NCBI GenBank assembly: GCA_963930775.1
Contig: OZ005701.1
Span: 496,001 to 560,000 of the forward strand
DNA: 64,000 nucleotides
Direction of reading: 5' to 3'
Origin: Cliona cf. orientalis
Lineage: Eukaryota > Porifera > Demospongiae > Clionaida > Clionaidae
The notes beneath the pieces are model-generated. The model was given only the letters and a program-made list of their open reading frames with translations. It searched no databases and had not been told where the DNA came from. The translations under genes were made by a program, and so were the position numbers. Within the stretch, counting starts at the first letter, position 1. Each line of letters opens with the position of its first letter. Below, in pieces: positions 19,153 through 31,700 of this stretch.

Positions 19153-22100
19153 TCAACTTTCAGCAATAGTTTCACTTTTTGTAGGTTCAGAATCTTCAGC
19201 TAGTTCTTTAGCATCTTTGGATAAGTGTTCATCTGTGGAGTCTGTTGGAATGGGATCTTGGGGATTGGGAATGGGTTCCTTACTTTCAGTTGTCTCGGCT
19301 GGTAAATCTGTACCAGTTTCATCAGAGGGTGCATTATTGATGTCAGATTTGTTCTCTTCACTAGTACTGCTGTCTACTGGCTTATCACTTGCTGTAGCCT
19401 CTGCTTCTGGAATGGAATTGGATTCTTGTGGAACAGGGATGGAATCCTCCACATTTGAGTTTTGTGCTGCATTCAAGTCATCACTGGTAGTAGCAGTCTT
19501 GGCTTGTGGAATGGAATCCTCTGTAGCTGAGTTTTGTTCTGTAGTTGGTTCACCACCTCCACTTGTAGTGATGACTCTTTCTGGAATTGACTCGATATTG
19601 CTGCTTGTTGATTCATTTGTGGCCGATCTTGACTTTTCCTGTGACTTTGAGCGTCTCCTCCTCAAAGGGGGTGGGGCAGTTTGACTGACTGGTCTGCTGG
19701 AAGCTTCCTGGCTCCCCCTACTAGTGGGCGTGGCATCATCACTCCATGATACTCGGCGTTCTTGTTTCTAACAAAGGAAATAACGTATAAGTCCTATAGC
19801 CTTATTTTTCAATGCCATAGAGACTTTACCAAAGACTAATAACTATTTAATATGCGGCATAATAAGTATGTACATAGCGGCAATATTGATATATAGATAA
19901 CTGAGGGTGCCTGGGATGAAACTACTGGATATATAGCTATACTGCTACTCAGATATTAATTATTAATTTTATCATACCCTTCTTTTCCTCAAGGCTGGCT
20001 GTGGGGTCTCCATGCCTCCTTCACCTTCGACCCCTGATGCCTCGAGCTCCTGAAGATCTCGATGATGTGCGACAGTTCCATCGTCATGCTTAGCTTTCTT
20101 TTTCGTCTTTTTCTTTGATGGTGAGGAAGCCGATACTGTTGCCGAAGTTGGCACCTCTTCACCGTGACCAGCAGCTGTACCTTGAGATGGTGCAACTTCA
20201 CCAGTCTGCTTGTTGAATAGAACTGTTCCGTATTTCCTGGTTTGTAGCTCAATCCAATCCTCCTCCTGCATGCAATATTTATTATCACCATTGAAAATTT
20301 TGGATTGTTCTGGTTCACAAGAATTCTTAATCCCATTGCTACAAGCAAGCTTACCACATCAGGGTAGGCATTTTGGTAGATCATTATGAGCAGTGCCTTA
20401 GCCACGACTCCAAACTGCTCCATTGTCATGAGGCCTCCTGAACTGTAGCCCTCATAGAGCTGAAGGAGGTCCTCCATCTGGTTGCTATAGACACGAGTAC
20501 TCACCATGGGCGACACAAGCAGCTATAGAAAAACATATTCAAGAGAGGAGCATAACTTAAGGAACTCTTTGGAAAAGATCTCCAAATGCTTGCCGGAGGA
20601 GAAAGAAAGTGAATGTACTAAAAAGTTTGCTAACAACTCACAGTAAAAACTTACTGCGTAAAAGTCATTGAAGTCCAAAACGCCGTCTTTGTTAGTGTCA
20701 GCTGTTTCAAAGAAATCAACTATTGACTCCTCAAAAACTTCATCCTATAAAAGGGGGAAGATCCATCAATTAGGGAACAGTACTATAATGACATACACAC
20801 CTTTAGATAGGGTCTGAAGTCGTCCGGTCTTCCTCCATACTGTAGGATGCCTGTCAGCTTGTTGAAGTAAGCCAGACCCCCGTCTGGCAGGTACAGCATA
20901 CACCACTGCTCCTCCAAATAGCTACCATAGTATTGCTGGGAGGCCAAAAGATAATACATAGCGCACTTTGGGCATTAACGCGTAATAAGCAAATTAAGTA
21001 GGCCGGGGCTAACTCAGATGCTACCACTATGATATTGAAAAAAAATTTAATGTTGAAAATCAATATCATAAGTTTTGGAGCTAGCTATTATCATTCATTA
21101 CCATAGCTTGTTCAGCCCTTTGTTTGTACATAGCCAGCAGCAGAGCAGGAAGCTGAGGTACAACCTGTACCAGAGGAATCCATCCGTTGACGTTGATGTC
21201 CACCTGCTCTGCGATATAGAGAAGCTCCTCTTCGTTGAGTTGAAGACCAAGGTCACGAGAGTTGAGAACCTGTAGGAACTCGTCCAGCTGAATGTAGCCG
21301 AGGTTAGCGTCGATATCTCGATCTCTGTAGAGCAATGTTTGGATATACTCCATGAATGAGAAGTGTTTATACAATCATACCTTCTGAAAGCTTCAAGGAG
21401 TATCTTGGTTAGCTCTGTTCCACTATCTTCACTACTAACTATCACGATACTCTCTTCTTGTGGTGCTGCAACTACTTCTGTAGATACTCTAGCATCTTCT
21501 TCACTAGCCTTTTGAATCTCTCCCTCAGCCTCTGTTCCAAGGCCTTCTTTTTCTGTCACCTCTGGCTCCCCAGTTGGTTCTACTTCAGCAGGCTCTTTCT
21601 CTTCTTTTAGCTGCTCTTCTGATGCAACCAGAGGGCTTTGCTCACCATCCTCAGCAGGCTCCTCACTAATTTCTTTCTTCTCCTCTCCTTTGGTGTATGT
21701 AGCAGAATCATCCTTAGGCTCGAACTCTGTAGATTCTGATTCTGTCGGCTTCTTGTCGTCTGTAGGTAAGGATGTTGAGATTTTGGCCGGTGAGCGATGA
21801 AGATCCACGATGCTTTCAACGTCTACTGTGCTGCCACTGGAAGCACTGGAGCTCCTTGTGCTAGACTGAATGGTGGAAATTATACTATGATGCTATACAT
21901 GTTGCAGCATTGATATGATACTATGGTGTTTACTGACCTCAGCATAAAGTTGCTGTTGCCTCATCTGTCTCATTCGTGCCCAATACTTCCTCTCCATCAT
22001 TATCATCCTGTAAGAATTTTAGAACAGTAAGAGAGGTGGACTAAAGACTATAATATTACATACAAGGCCGGCCTAGGATTACTTACTTATTGTGGATTTC

Positions 22101-23591
22101 ATCTGATTCACGATGCCATAAAGCTAGCTGCCTTCCAAACTGATGAGAAAATGAAACAAAAATTAATAATAATTCACCAAAATTAATACAAGAAATTAAG
22201 AGCCTGGGGATGAGGCTCAGTGGGGACAATGCTAACCTTTCCATACTGCTTCTCATATGCTATCATCTCGGCAAACTCCTGTTGCACTCTGGCGGAGTTC
22301 CTTTTAGCTTGGTCCCTCAGTCTTGCCGCTTCCATGACAGCCTTACGCTTTCTTTGTCTCTCCTCCTTGCTCTTTCTCTCTCTCTCCTTTTTCTCTGCTT
22401 CACTGCGAAGGATCCTCTCCAGTTTCATTTCTTGCAGCTTATCTGCTCTCTGCTTTCTTCTTTCGTCTTTGAGAATACTTTCTCTGTAGAGTTGTGGCAG
22501 CTGCATTTGGCGCTGGAGGCGCTCTAGTCTCTGCTGTTCCTGCTCTTCAAGTTGCTATAATATACATTGTGTGTTTAATAATAATGTTATGCAAATCAAG
22601 GCTCTGTATTTATTTATTTTTTGGTGGTTGCCTTTAATATCTAACCTGAACAAGCTGTTCTCTTCTCTCTAGCAGTTCATGAGCTCTGATTTTTTGTCGT
22701 TGCTCTGATGTTGATGCAACTACCTTAAGATCACAAGTAATCTACAGGTTTATACGTAATATATAAAAATAATAATATATTATTATGGTATTGTGGGTAT
22801 GCACATATGTGAATAATTAATAATTTATTACTCATGGCATGAATATAATCAGGTACACGTTTCTATGGAGATACACATGTATGAATACCCACTGCTTGTA
22901 GTATCACACCAACAAGGACTTACCAGTCCCATATTGACAAGGTGAGATCTCAGTTTCTTGTTATTGAGGAATAATTTCTGGCAGTGAGGATCGTGGAGAC
23001 TGGATAGCAAAAGATACATTAATTTTTCTCACTATAAAACCAAGAGTTCATAAGAATGACCTCTTGACACTGATAAAATAAACTTATTCTAACGCATCTT
23101 TGTACCTATTGTACTGAAGTGAGTTGAGAGGGGATATGACTTTCGGCGTGTTTCTGCTGAGCAATAGGGCTCCCTTCTTGTCGAACACTTCATCAAACAT
23201 CGCCGCATGTTGATACACCTCACGCGGAACATCCTGACGAGGTGTCCCACTGCGTAGATAATTATATAAATATTAAAGTATGACAATAATTTCACATACT
23301 CTAGAATACTTTATAGAGTCTACTATACTTAGTAACTAAAGGGTGATTACAGGTAAGCTGTGTAGTTTGGCTCAGAGAGTGATCTTCTGCGTGCCTCGCT
23401 CCGGCCCAGAGCTCTGCTTCTCACGGTGGCCTGGTGGGGACGGATGGCCCCAGGGCTTGTCACGCGAGTATGGAGACGCCTGTCAGTGTATTAGAGGAAG
23501 CAGGTTATCATAAAAAAAAATTGAAGCTGAGAGTAGGCCTTGTAAGGACTCACGGTAATCTTGGGAGGCTGACCCCCTCCGTGCGACTCAT
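19153..23591 (-). CDS. Unrecognised EF-hand / coiled-coil protein with WW-like segments
   Basis: I do not recognise this family. About 15 exons on the minus strand from the ATG at 23591 (MSRTEGVSLPRLP) to the stop at 19153, about 1,000 residues. Order: basic N-terminus with REVYQHAAMFDEVFDKKGAL; a charged coiled coil (22183-22560) rich in Lys, Arg and Glu; an acidic Glu/Pro/Thr/Ser segment (about 21400-21870); an EF-hand-like pair lacking good Ca ligands (IDANLGYIQLDEF, 21110-21330); YGSYLEEQWCMLYL with LAYFNKLTGILQYGG; one canonical EF-hand DTNKDGVLDFND (20690-20745) with all main Ca ligands; a second tryptophan/Tyr segment (DWIELQTRKYGTVLFNKQTGE) resembling the first; and a Ser/Thr/Glu-rich tail with repeated EDSIP-type motifs. 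It shares a 153-bp promoter region with CEP290, so a ciliary role is possible but unproven. Confidence 0.8.
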
Positions 23592-23744
23592 CTTGTACTT
23601 GTGGCCAGGCAAACGAGCCCCACCCACTTTTAGACACTCACTGTGCCAATTCGCGAAAAATTATGATACTTTTTCGCGGTGACCTTTGACCCGACTTTGT
23701 TTTGGCGCCACCTTCGTCGCCGATAAAAAGCGAGAAGGAGAAGA
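23592..23744. promoter_or_regulatory. Bidirectional CEP290 promoter with RFX X-box-like and DR1 motifs
   Basis: 153 bases separate the divergent starts. GTGGCCAGGCAAAC at 23601-23614 fits an RFX X-box (GTNRCC, short spacer, RGYAAC) with one mismatch. TGACCTTTGACCC at 23680-23692 is a near-perfect DR1 nuclear-receptor site. TTCGCG motifs occur at 23651-23656 and 23673-23678. Motifs are seen; binding is inferred. Confidence 0.5.
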
Positions 23745-25742
23745 ATGGACTGGAGTACCGTGCTCTCGTCAGAAGCTGAAGACGTGGAGAAGAATGAAGA
23801 GCTACTTGAAAGACTGTACGGCTTCTTCCTTCAAACTGACCTACCTCAACAAGGTAGCCACGGCCTACAAACTGAGAGAGAACCACCGTCTTTCAAATTG
23901 TGTCTTCCTCCTTCAATAACTCCTAGGTTCTTCCGAGTCGGAACTCGTTGAAGACAAGCCCAACCTACTGAAGCTGGTGTCTCTGCTTCGCTCTGTGGTG
24001 AGAGTGAAGGGTCTAGAGGCGCAGGCCGCCGAGGAAGAACTCAGGGAGCTACAGGAGAAGTATGACTCCACCACTGCCAACGTGGGCACCTCAGAAAGAG
24101 ACCTTCTCGAACAAGTATGTGTATGAGCTGGTTTATTAGGTATAAAAATTATTTCCCTTCTCTCCTCTCTCTCCTTCCCTTCCCCACATATACAGGTAGT
24201 CCAGTTAGAGAAAGACATTCGTCAACGTGACTTCACCATTGGTCAGCTGAAGCGTCAGTCCAATGCCCCCTCCCCGTCGATTGCTAGCGAGGTTCGTTAC
24301 CTCAGGGACCAGGTGGACAGCCTGGAGAGACGAGGGGACACTCTACAGCGCTCCCTCGACCATGAGAGGGGAGAGAATGAGCGCATCTCTGGGGAGCTGG
24401 CTGCAGAGAGACAAAGGGGGAGAGAGGTCAGTGGCTATATTATATTCTCTTGCATAGCTATTGCATGCATAATTTCAGCAATTTAGTTTGTGTATGTGTG
24501 AGAGAGGTGGGTGGGGGGGGGGGGCAAGGCCTGTCACGATAAGTTTGGACCCCCCCCCCCCCCCCTTTTTGTTTCCCCCGGTCCATATAGTCTGAATATT
24601 TCGGGGGTCCAAATATCACGTAACAGGCCTAGGCCACCTCTATTACATAACAATTCATCCACGAATAATTTCACTCCAGATGTTATCTTTTTTTCTCTTA
24701 GCGTGATCGTGAAGTGGAGCGTCTTCATCAGAACCTCGAAGACTACCGTAGGCAGCTGGAGAGCTCCACAGACAGGAGGCTGGAGCTCTCCAACTACAGA
24801 GAGATGATCGGCCAGAGAGAGGACGAAATTAGAAAACAAATTGACAAGATTGAGGTGCATCAGTCATACATGTAATAATATTATAGTTACCCTATCCTCC
24901 TATAACCCAATGGCCTGTTGTGTAACAGGGCAGTCATAGACAAGTATATTGGTCTTTGACTGTGTGGTTTGTGTGCATAGTTAATGTATTACGACATGGT
25001 GGTTCTTTCATTTGCTGCAGGAGTTAGTTGAGGAGCGGGACAACCTAGAGAAGCAGCTGTCTCAGATGACTGCTCTCCTTGGTCAGGTGGAGGAGAAGAG
25101 GCTCTCTGCCATCAAAGACATGGAGAATATGAAGGTCATCTACGAAGACTACATTTCTCAATCTTACCATCCCTCAACATAATATCAAAATTTCATACAT
25201 CATAACTCAGTATTAAATTTTGATAGTGTATTACATGTACCTCTCTTCCCTCCCCATCCAGGTGGCTTTGTCCGAGGCTGACTCTCGCTGCCACGACCTG
25301 GAGGAGAGGAATGCCGTCCTAGAGGGCCAGGTCAGCGATCTAGGGGAGAGACTCCAGCTTCAGAGTGGAGCGGATGAACAGATCATGACCCTGGTCAATA
25401 GCAAGGCCTCACAGTGGCAGGTGAGAGAAAGTGACATTTGCATACTGTAGTAGTCACTCAGCATATACAGCACCTTTCCTGGGATCGTATTCCAAATTTT
25501 CTTCTCTCACACACAATACAGCTCATTGGCTATCATTATTGCTCAATAATTTTGTATCATGGATTGGTACTAATTATAGGGGTCTACCCTTACAATTACT
25601 ATCTAGGCTTCGTTGGCGGCTAAACAGGTGGAGCTGGATGATTGTCAGAAGAAGATGGTGTTTCTGGAGGAGCAGCTGAGAGTGGCTCAGAGGCAGACGG
25701 ACAGGGCTATGCTACTCAAGCTGAAGAAGGTGAGGGCAGGGA

Positions 25743-25788
<46 letters not shown>

Positions 25789-28700
25789 GGGAGAGAGAGT
25801 AGCACAGATAGTCAGTAGTATGCACCTATAGCAAATAAACAAAAAAATATCTTCCATATTACATGTAGTATTATGTGTGTGTTTTTCCCTGTTTCAGCAA
25901 GTTCAAGAGAGGGAGGCTGAACTATCTTCAGCGAGAGAAGAGCTGTCCTCTGCCTTAGAGCGGGTGGAGCTACTCACCTCTCAGCTTGATGAGACCAGAA
26001 GCAAGGCCGACCCTGCTAATATCAACGCTCAACTAAAACTGGTAAGAAACATCTTTGCAATTTAATCACACAAAAATTACATGAGCCTCACTGCCTAGCC
26101 CATGCCTGATATTGTCTTTACCTCAGGAGGTCGACCAGTTGCAGGGTCAGGTGGGTGGACTGCAGTCCGAGTTGGGGACGGAGTCTCGGAGGAGAGAGGA
26201 GGCGGAGCTTCACGTGGAGGAGAAGGATGCTGAGCTGGCAGGTGCTCTCGCCAGGCTGGGGGAATACGAGAGGGTAAGGATTTGAACAGATATATATTAT
26301 GTACATGTATACGTTGTACATGGGCATGTTGTTCAGCTGCTATCAATACTTATGTGAATGATGGTTATAATAATTATATTATATATTTGCCTGCAGGGCG
26401 AGTATGGCCTATATGAAGCTGTCCAGGAGATCAAAATGAAGAAGGATGAACTAGCAGTCAGAGACAAGTAAGATTATCAACAACATTTCTTCAAGTCCTT
26501 ACCTTATATTCTCAAGTATTACACTCCTATCAAAAAATTACATTTTTTTATGTCGTAGGGATATTGCAGAGCTGACTCAGCAAGTCAATCGCCTTGACAA
26601 CCATTTGAATGTGCTGAGTGAACAAAACGAGGCGCTACGTGAACGATGTGGGCTGGGGTCAGAGGACACGGTGGACGTGGCCCCACTTCGGTCTAGGAGG
26701 AGTGAAGAACTGGAGCAGCTAAAGAGAGACAACCACGCCCTCAAGCTACAGGTACAATAAAAATTGCAGTCAATTTCGAATTTATATAACCAGCCCTACT
26801 GTACTTCGGCCTTTGGCGCAGTTAAAAATGTGTTGGGGTGTTCCCATTTCAGGGATAGTATTGTATAGCTGGGACCGTACATTTACATGTACATGCACAT
26901 ATACATGTAGTGTCCAAACTATGTTGCAAACTTTTAACTTTTCTTTGTATATAGCTGGAGCTGCTGGAAGAGGAGAAGCTGAACCTACGAAAGCAGCTCA
27001 TCGAGCGATCTCTCTCCCATAAACCAAACAAGATCTCTCCAGCTCATCCCCCCAGCCGCCGCCCCGCCCCCAGGTCACATGATCTGACGACCGGCCATGA
27101 TGATGTCATCTGGAGCCGTGACGGTGTGGATAGTGTGGATGGTGATAGTGCAGTGGTGGTGGAGCTGAGGAGAAAGGTGAAGGAGATGGAGCAGAGGTGT
27201 CAGGCTGAGAGAAGGCAGTCCGAGATGGCACAGAGAGACAGGGAGAGCATGAGAGGAGAGCTACTGCAGGCTCAACAACAGGTTTGATACAATTCTTGAC
27301 TCTATACGCTTGCCCCCCCCCCCCCCCCCCAAAAATTCCTGCCCGCAATGTTATGCACTGGGACTGGGCTATTAGCAACTACCTTTGACGACCCTGTACC
27401 ATTAATGAATTTGCAGTCAGTTAGGTGGCTATATAGACACATAGTAATTATTTAATAATAATATTATTTCAGTTTCTGCATTTATTATTATTATGCAAAT
27501 CTGCTGGAGCCACAGTATCAGTGAGTCCAGGTTTTATTTATGGTGATGGTACTAGCTATAGTCTAGACACACACACACACATGTAAAGGCCACTGTACAT
27601 ATTTTATATGCCCTTTGCCTGCATCCTGAAGGCTCTATATGGGTAGTGGCAAAACCAAAGGAGCCAGTATGCTCGAGTTCAGCCAAATGGATTCATGACC
27701 TGTCAAACCAGACAGAAAATGAATTAGTGGGTTTAGCTGCTGCATTCCAGAGCTGGTACCCACAACTTCTAGTCCAACTTCTAGTCTATAAAAGCTGACT
27801 TCTAGCTGGCAGTGCATAAGGGTAATTCCTAGCTAGCCTGTAGCATATCTATAGTGTTTCGTGTGAATTGAATTTTTGGAAGGTCTTCCTGTTGCTTACA
27901 GCAGTGGGAGGTACCTAACTTTGAGGAAAAAAAACACATAATTGGTAATGGTAAGGTATATACTCACTTGTGCACAAGAAAATGATACTTTTAGCGTGCC
28001 CAGTCAGCCAAATGGATTCATGACCTGTTAAGAGAGAATTAGTAGGTGCATTCCAGAGCTGATACCCACAAGTGCTAGCCCTACTTCCAGACTATAAGAG
28101 AAGGCTGGCATAGGCATATGGGTATGGGCACATAGAGTCTCAGTTATACAAGTTCTAGAATTTTTGGAAGGTCTTCCTGTTGCTCACAGTAGTGGGAGGT
28201 ACCTAACTTTAAGAAAAAAAACAACACATGATTAGTAGTGTTAGGGTATACCGTATAGCCGGAAATATTGGCAGGCATTAAATTTGGCGGTTGAGCCCAA
28301 AATCGCTATTGAAAGAATATTGGTGGATTTAAATTTGGCGGTTCGGTATGGGATCGCCATACGTATATATGCGAGTAGGAAATTTTGGCGGATTTTAATT
28401 TGGCGGTTGTAATAATAGACTGCCAAACCGCCAAATTTAATTCCCCGCCAAATTTTCCGGCTATACGGTATACTCGTGCACAAGAAAAATACTTCCAGTG
28501 TGTGCAGTCAGCTAAATGGATTCATGACCTATTAAGAGATAGTAAGTGCATTCCAGAGCTGATACCCACAAGTGCTAGCCTCACTTCCCGACTATAAGAG
28601 CAGGCTGGCAAGGGCATGTGGGTAGGTAACAGTTATAATATAGGTGTCTGTGCAATTATTTGAGTTTTTGGAAGGTCTTCCTATTACTCACAGCAGTGGG

Positions 28701-31700
28701 AGGTACCTAACTTTGAGAAAAAAAAACAAAAACACATAATTAGTAGTGGTAAGATACTTACACATGCACAAGAAAAAACCTCTGTCAGCCATGGTCAAGT
28801 GGATTCATGACCTCTATATTTGAGAATTAGTAGGTGCATTCCAGAGCTGATACCCACAACTGCTAGACCCACTTCCAGGCTATAAGAGCAGGCTGGCTTA
28901 TGTTACAGGTAACTTCGAAAGAAGGCCTAGCTCAAGCTAGCCAGATCAATAAGAGTTTGGAATTTTTGGAAGGTCACATCCTATTGTTCTCAGCAGTGGG
29001 AGGGACCTGACCCAGAGAAAAAAAACACATAGTGGCATAGATACATACAGTGTGCAGAGAGGAGTGTGCATCTTTGGCGACCCTTACCGTATGAAAACCA
29101 GTGGTTAATTATTTTCAACATAATTACATTAGACAGCTCCAATACCGGTAATTAGTGTGATCTTATAGAGAAGCCCCTACCCCAATTACACCATTAGTAT
29201 TGTTTTCTTACCTCAGGTGCGTCAGTTTGAAGCAGTACTGAAGGAGCTATCGGGACAGCTAAAGTCGGCAAAGGCGGAGAGAAAGAAGGAAAGAAAAGAT
29301 GTGTCTGTAAATGGTGACAACAAGTATCATGCTGTGGAGCGGCTTATATCTGTGAGTACATGTGTAATCCAAGCTGCTATGCATCCAAAAATCGATGCTT
29401 AATTTGCTCCGAAATTTGTGCGATGATTTGGCAGATTTTTAGAGAAATACTTAATTAATCCGAGACATTCTAGCAATAGTTTATGCACTTAATAATCATC
29501 AGATTTTGTGGTCCACTTTGCCAAAAATTAATTTATTGCACGTTCTGATATTTCATGGATATATATGTATATCACATCTCCCACTAGATGTTGGAGGCCC
29601 AGGGTGCCCACAGTGCTGCTGGTGGTGGTGCCGGTGGTGGGAAGTATGACATCACCCTCCAGCTCAAATCTGATGTGTCAGAGCTCTCAGGGCAGAACAG
29701 TGAGCTTCGGTCCCGGCTGGGCCACTGCGAAGGAGAGCTAAAGAGTGCACTAAGGCTGGCCGAGAGGAGAGAGTGCGAGGTAAATAATCATCTTATTCAT
29801 AATTTAATAGAATTGCAATATGTTAAGCATAAGGGTAAACTCTGTCATATTGTCACTGATTGCTCTCTCTCTTTCTCTCTGAAAGTTAGATATTGAAATA
29901 AATTTTCAACTTTTTGCTAGCCACTAACTCTCTCGTTCTTCAGGTGGAAAGTTTAAAGAAGGACCTTCAAGAGCTGAGAAAGGTCCGTGCTGGTTTCCAG
30001 GCGTTGGTGTTGCCAGAGGGGATTCCCCCAACATCCAGTGACGTCATTACCAGACTGAACGAGCACCTGCTGAATGTGCTGAGTCAGCTTCACGGCAAGG
30101 AGGTGGAGCTTGGTCGGGCACAGGAGGCTCTGGAGAAGTTTCAGAGAAAGTTTGCGGTCATTATCCACCAACAGGTACATGTACCAGTGTAATAATTATT
30201 ATGGTGTGTTTTAGCAATCATTTCTGACTGTCTATTGACTATTAAATTTTATGTATTCAAATATTCATACTATCGTGTCTATTTCTCCCAGGGTATTCTC
30301 TACCAGGAGTACAGTGACTCACGCAAGCAGTGGGAGGAGGAGAGAGAGAAGCTGGTGTCTAGCAAGAACGAGCTTGCTGGTTTGAGAGAGGGAGACCAGG
30401 TTCGTCTTGAAGAGCTGGCTAAGCTCCACGAGTCGCTCTCCTCGGAAGATGACTCCCAGCGGAAGAGGCTGATAGAGATGTCTCGAAGGGTGACTCTGCT
30501 TCAGGTCAACGAGAAGACACTCTCGCGGCGATACACACTGATAGCTGAGAGTGAGGCTGCTCTCAGGAAGGTGGGAGCATGCGATGGAAACATTTCCTAT
30601 TCTAAGTAGCTTGAAGCGTTCTGTTTTAAGGATTGAAGTACACATGCATAACATATGAAAACCTGATCTAAACCTACTTATACACGGATGTGTGGTATAT
30701 ACATGTATGTTATTATGGTATGATGCTCTTTTCTCATCTTTAGGAGAATGATCGTCTGAGGCAGGACATGGTGACTATGGAGAAGGCCATCACTGAGAGA
30801 ATGGGCTACCTGCAGAGACACAAGGTATATTATTAATTATAACATATAGCGTACCCAAACCTAGTTCTCAAGGCTAAGCATCTCAGGAGTGGCTCTGCCT
30901 TTTGCTGGGATTAGATTTATATACCTGAACAGGCAATGGGATATGGTTGGCCCTTAGGTTTGACTCACCCTTTTCTCAAGCTATGATAATAACATACATG
31001 TACTTGCAAGCATCAAAATTAGTAACTTTTTACACATTTTGTATATCGGTGTCCAGGAAGCTGCATCATTCAAGCTGAGTAGTCTTCAGCATGAGCTGAG
31101 TGAGAGTGTTCCGAGGTCTGAGCTGGAGAAGGCCAACATGGAGTATGGGGAGCTGGTCCTCAAGTACCAGCAATGCCTACAGAAGCAGACTGCCTATGCC
31201 AGCGAGACTTCAACCATTGAGAGATTGCAGGTATAATTATACCAAAAATTTATCGAAATTTTTATCATCCAAATTTTGGACTATAATATGCATTTAATGA
31301 TATATAATTGAGCTTTTGATTCTAAAGCACAAAAAATGAGTTTCAATCCGTGTCTCTCCCCCCCTCCCCCCCCCCCCCCCATCCATATGCCATAATAATT
31401 GGATGTATTCCTAGTCTTGCAAAGAGTGTGGATGTTCCCCTTGCAGGCTGAAGTGAAGACTCTAACCGACCACCTGGAGAGCACTAAGCAAGACATGGCG
31501 GCCGAAAAACAAAGGAACCACCTCCTAGAGCAACAGCTGCAACTGATTAGGGGTACGGCTGGGGCGTCAGTAACAAGAGGGGCATCCTCATCTGGTGGTG
31601 GTGGGGGTGGTGTGAGTGAGGCTTTGGCAGAGAAGGTAGCTACGCTGGAGATCAAAGAACTCAACGAGAGACAAAGAGCTGACTTGGCATCTGTGAGGTA

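Noticed and set aside
23434-23919. Overlapping plus-strand frames upstream of and across the CEP290 start
   Set aside because: They run antisense through exons 1-2 of the EF-hand gene or out of frame with CEP290 exon 1.
27678-29063. CRISPR-like repeat array
   Set aside because: Units are about 280 bp, diverged along their length, with no short identical repeat and spacer pattern, and they lie in an animal intron.
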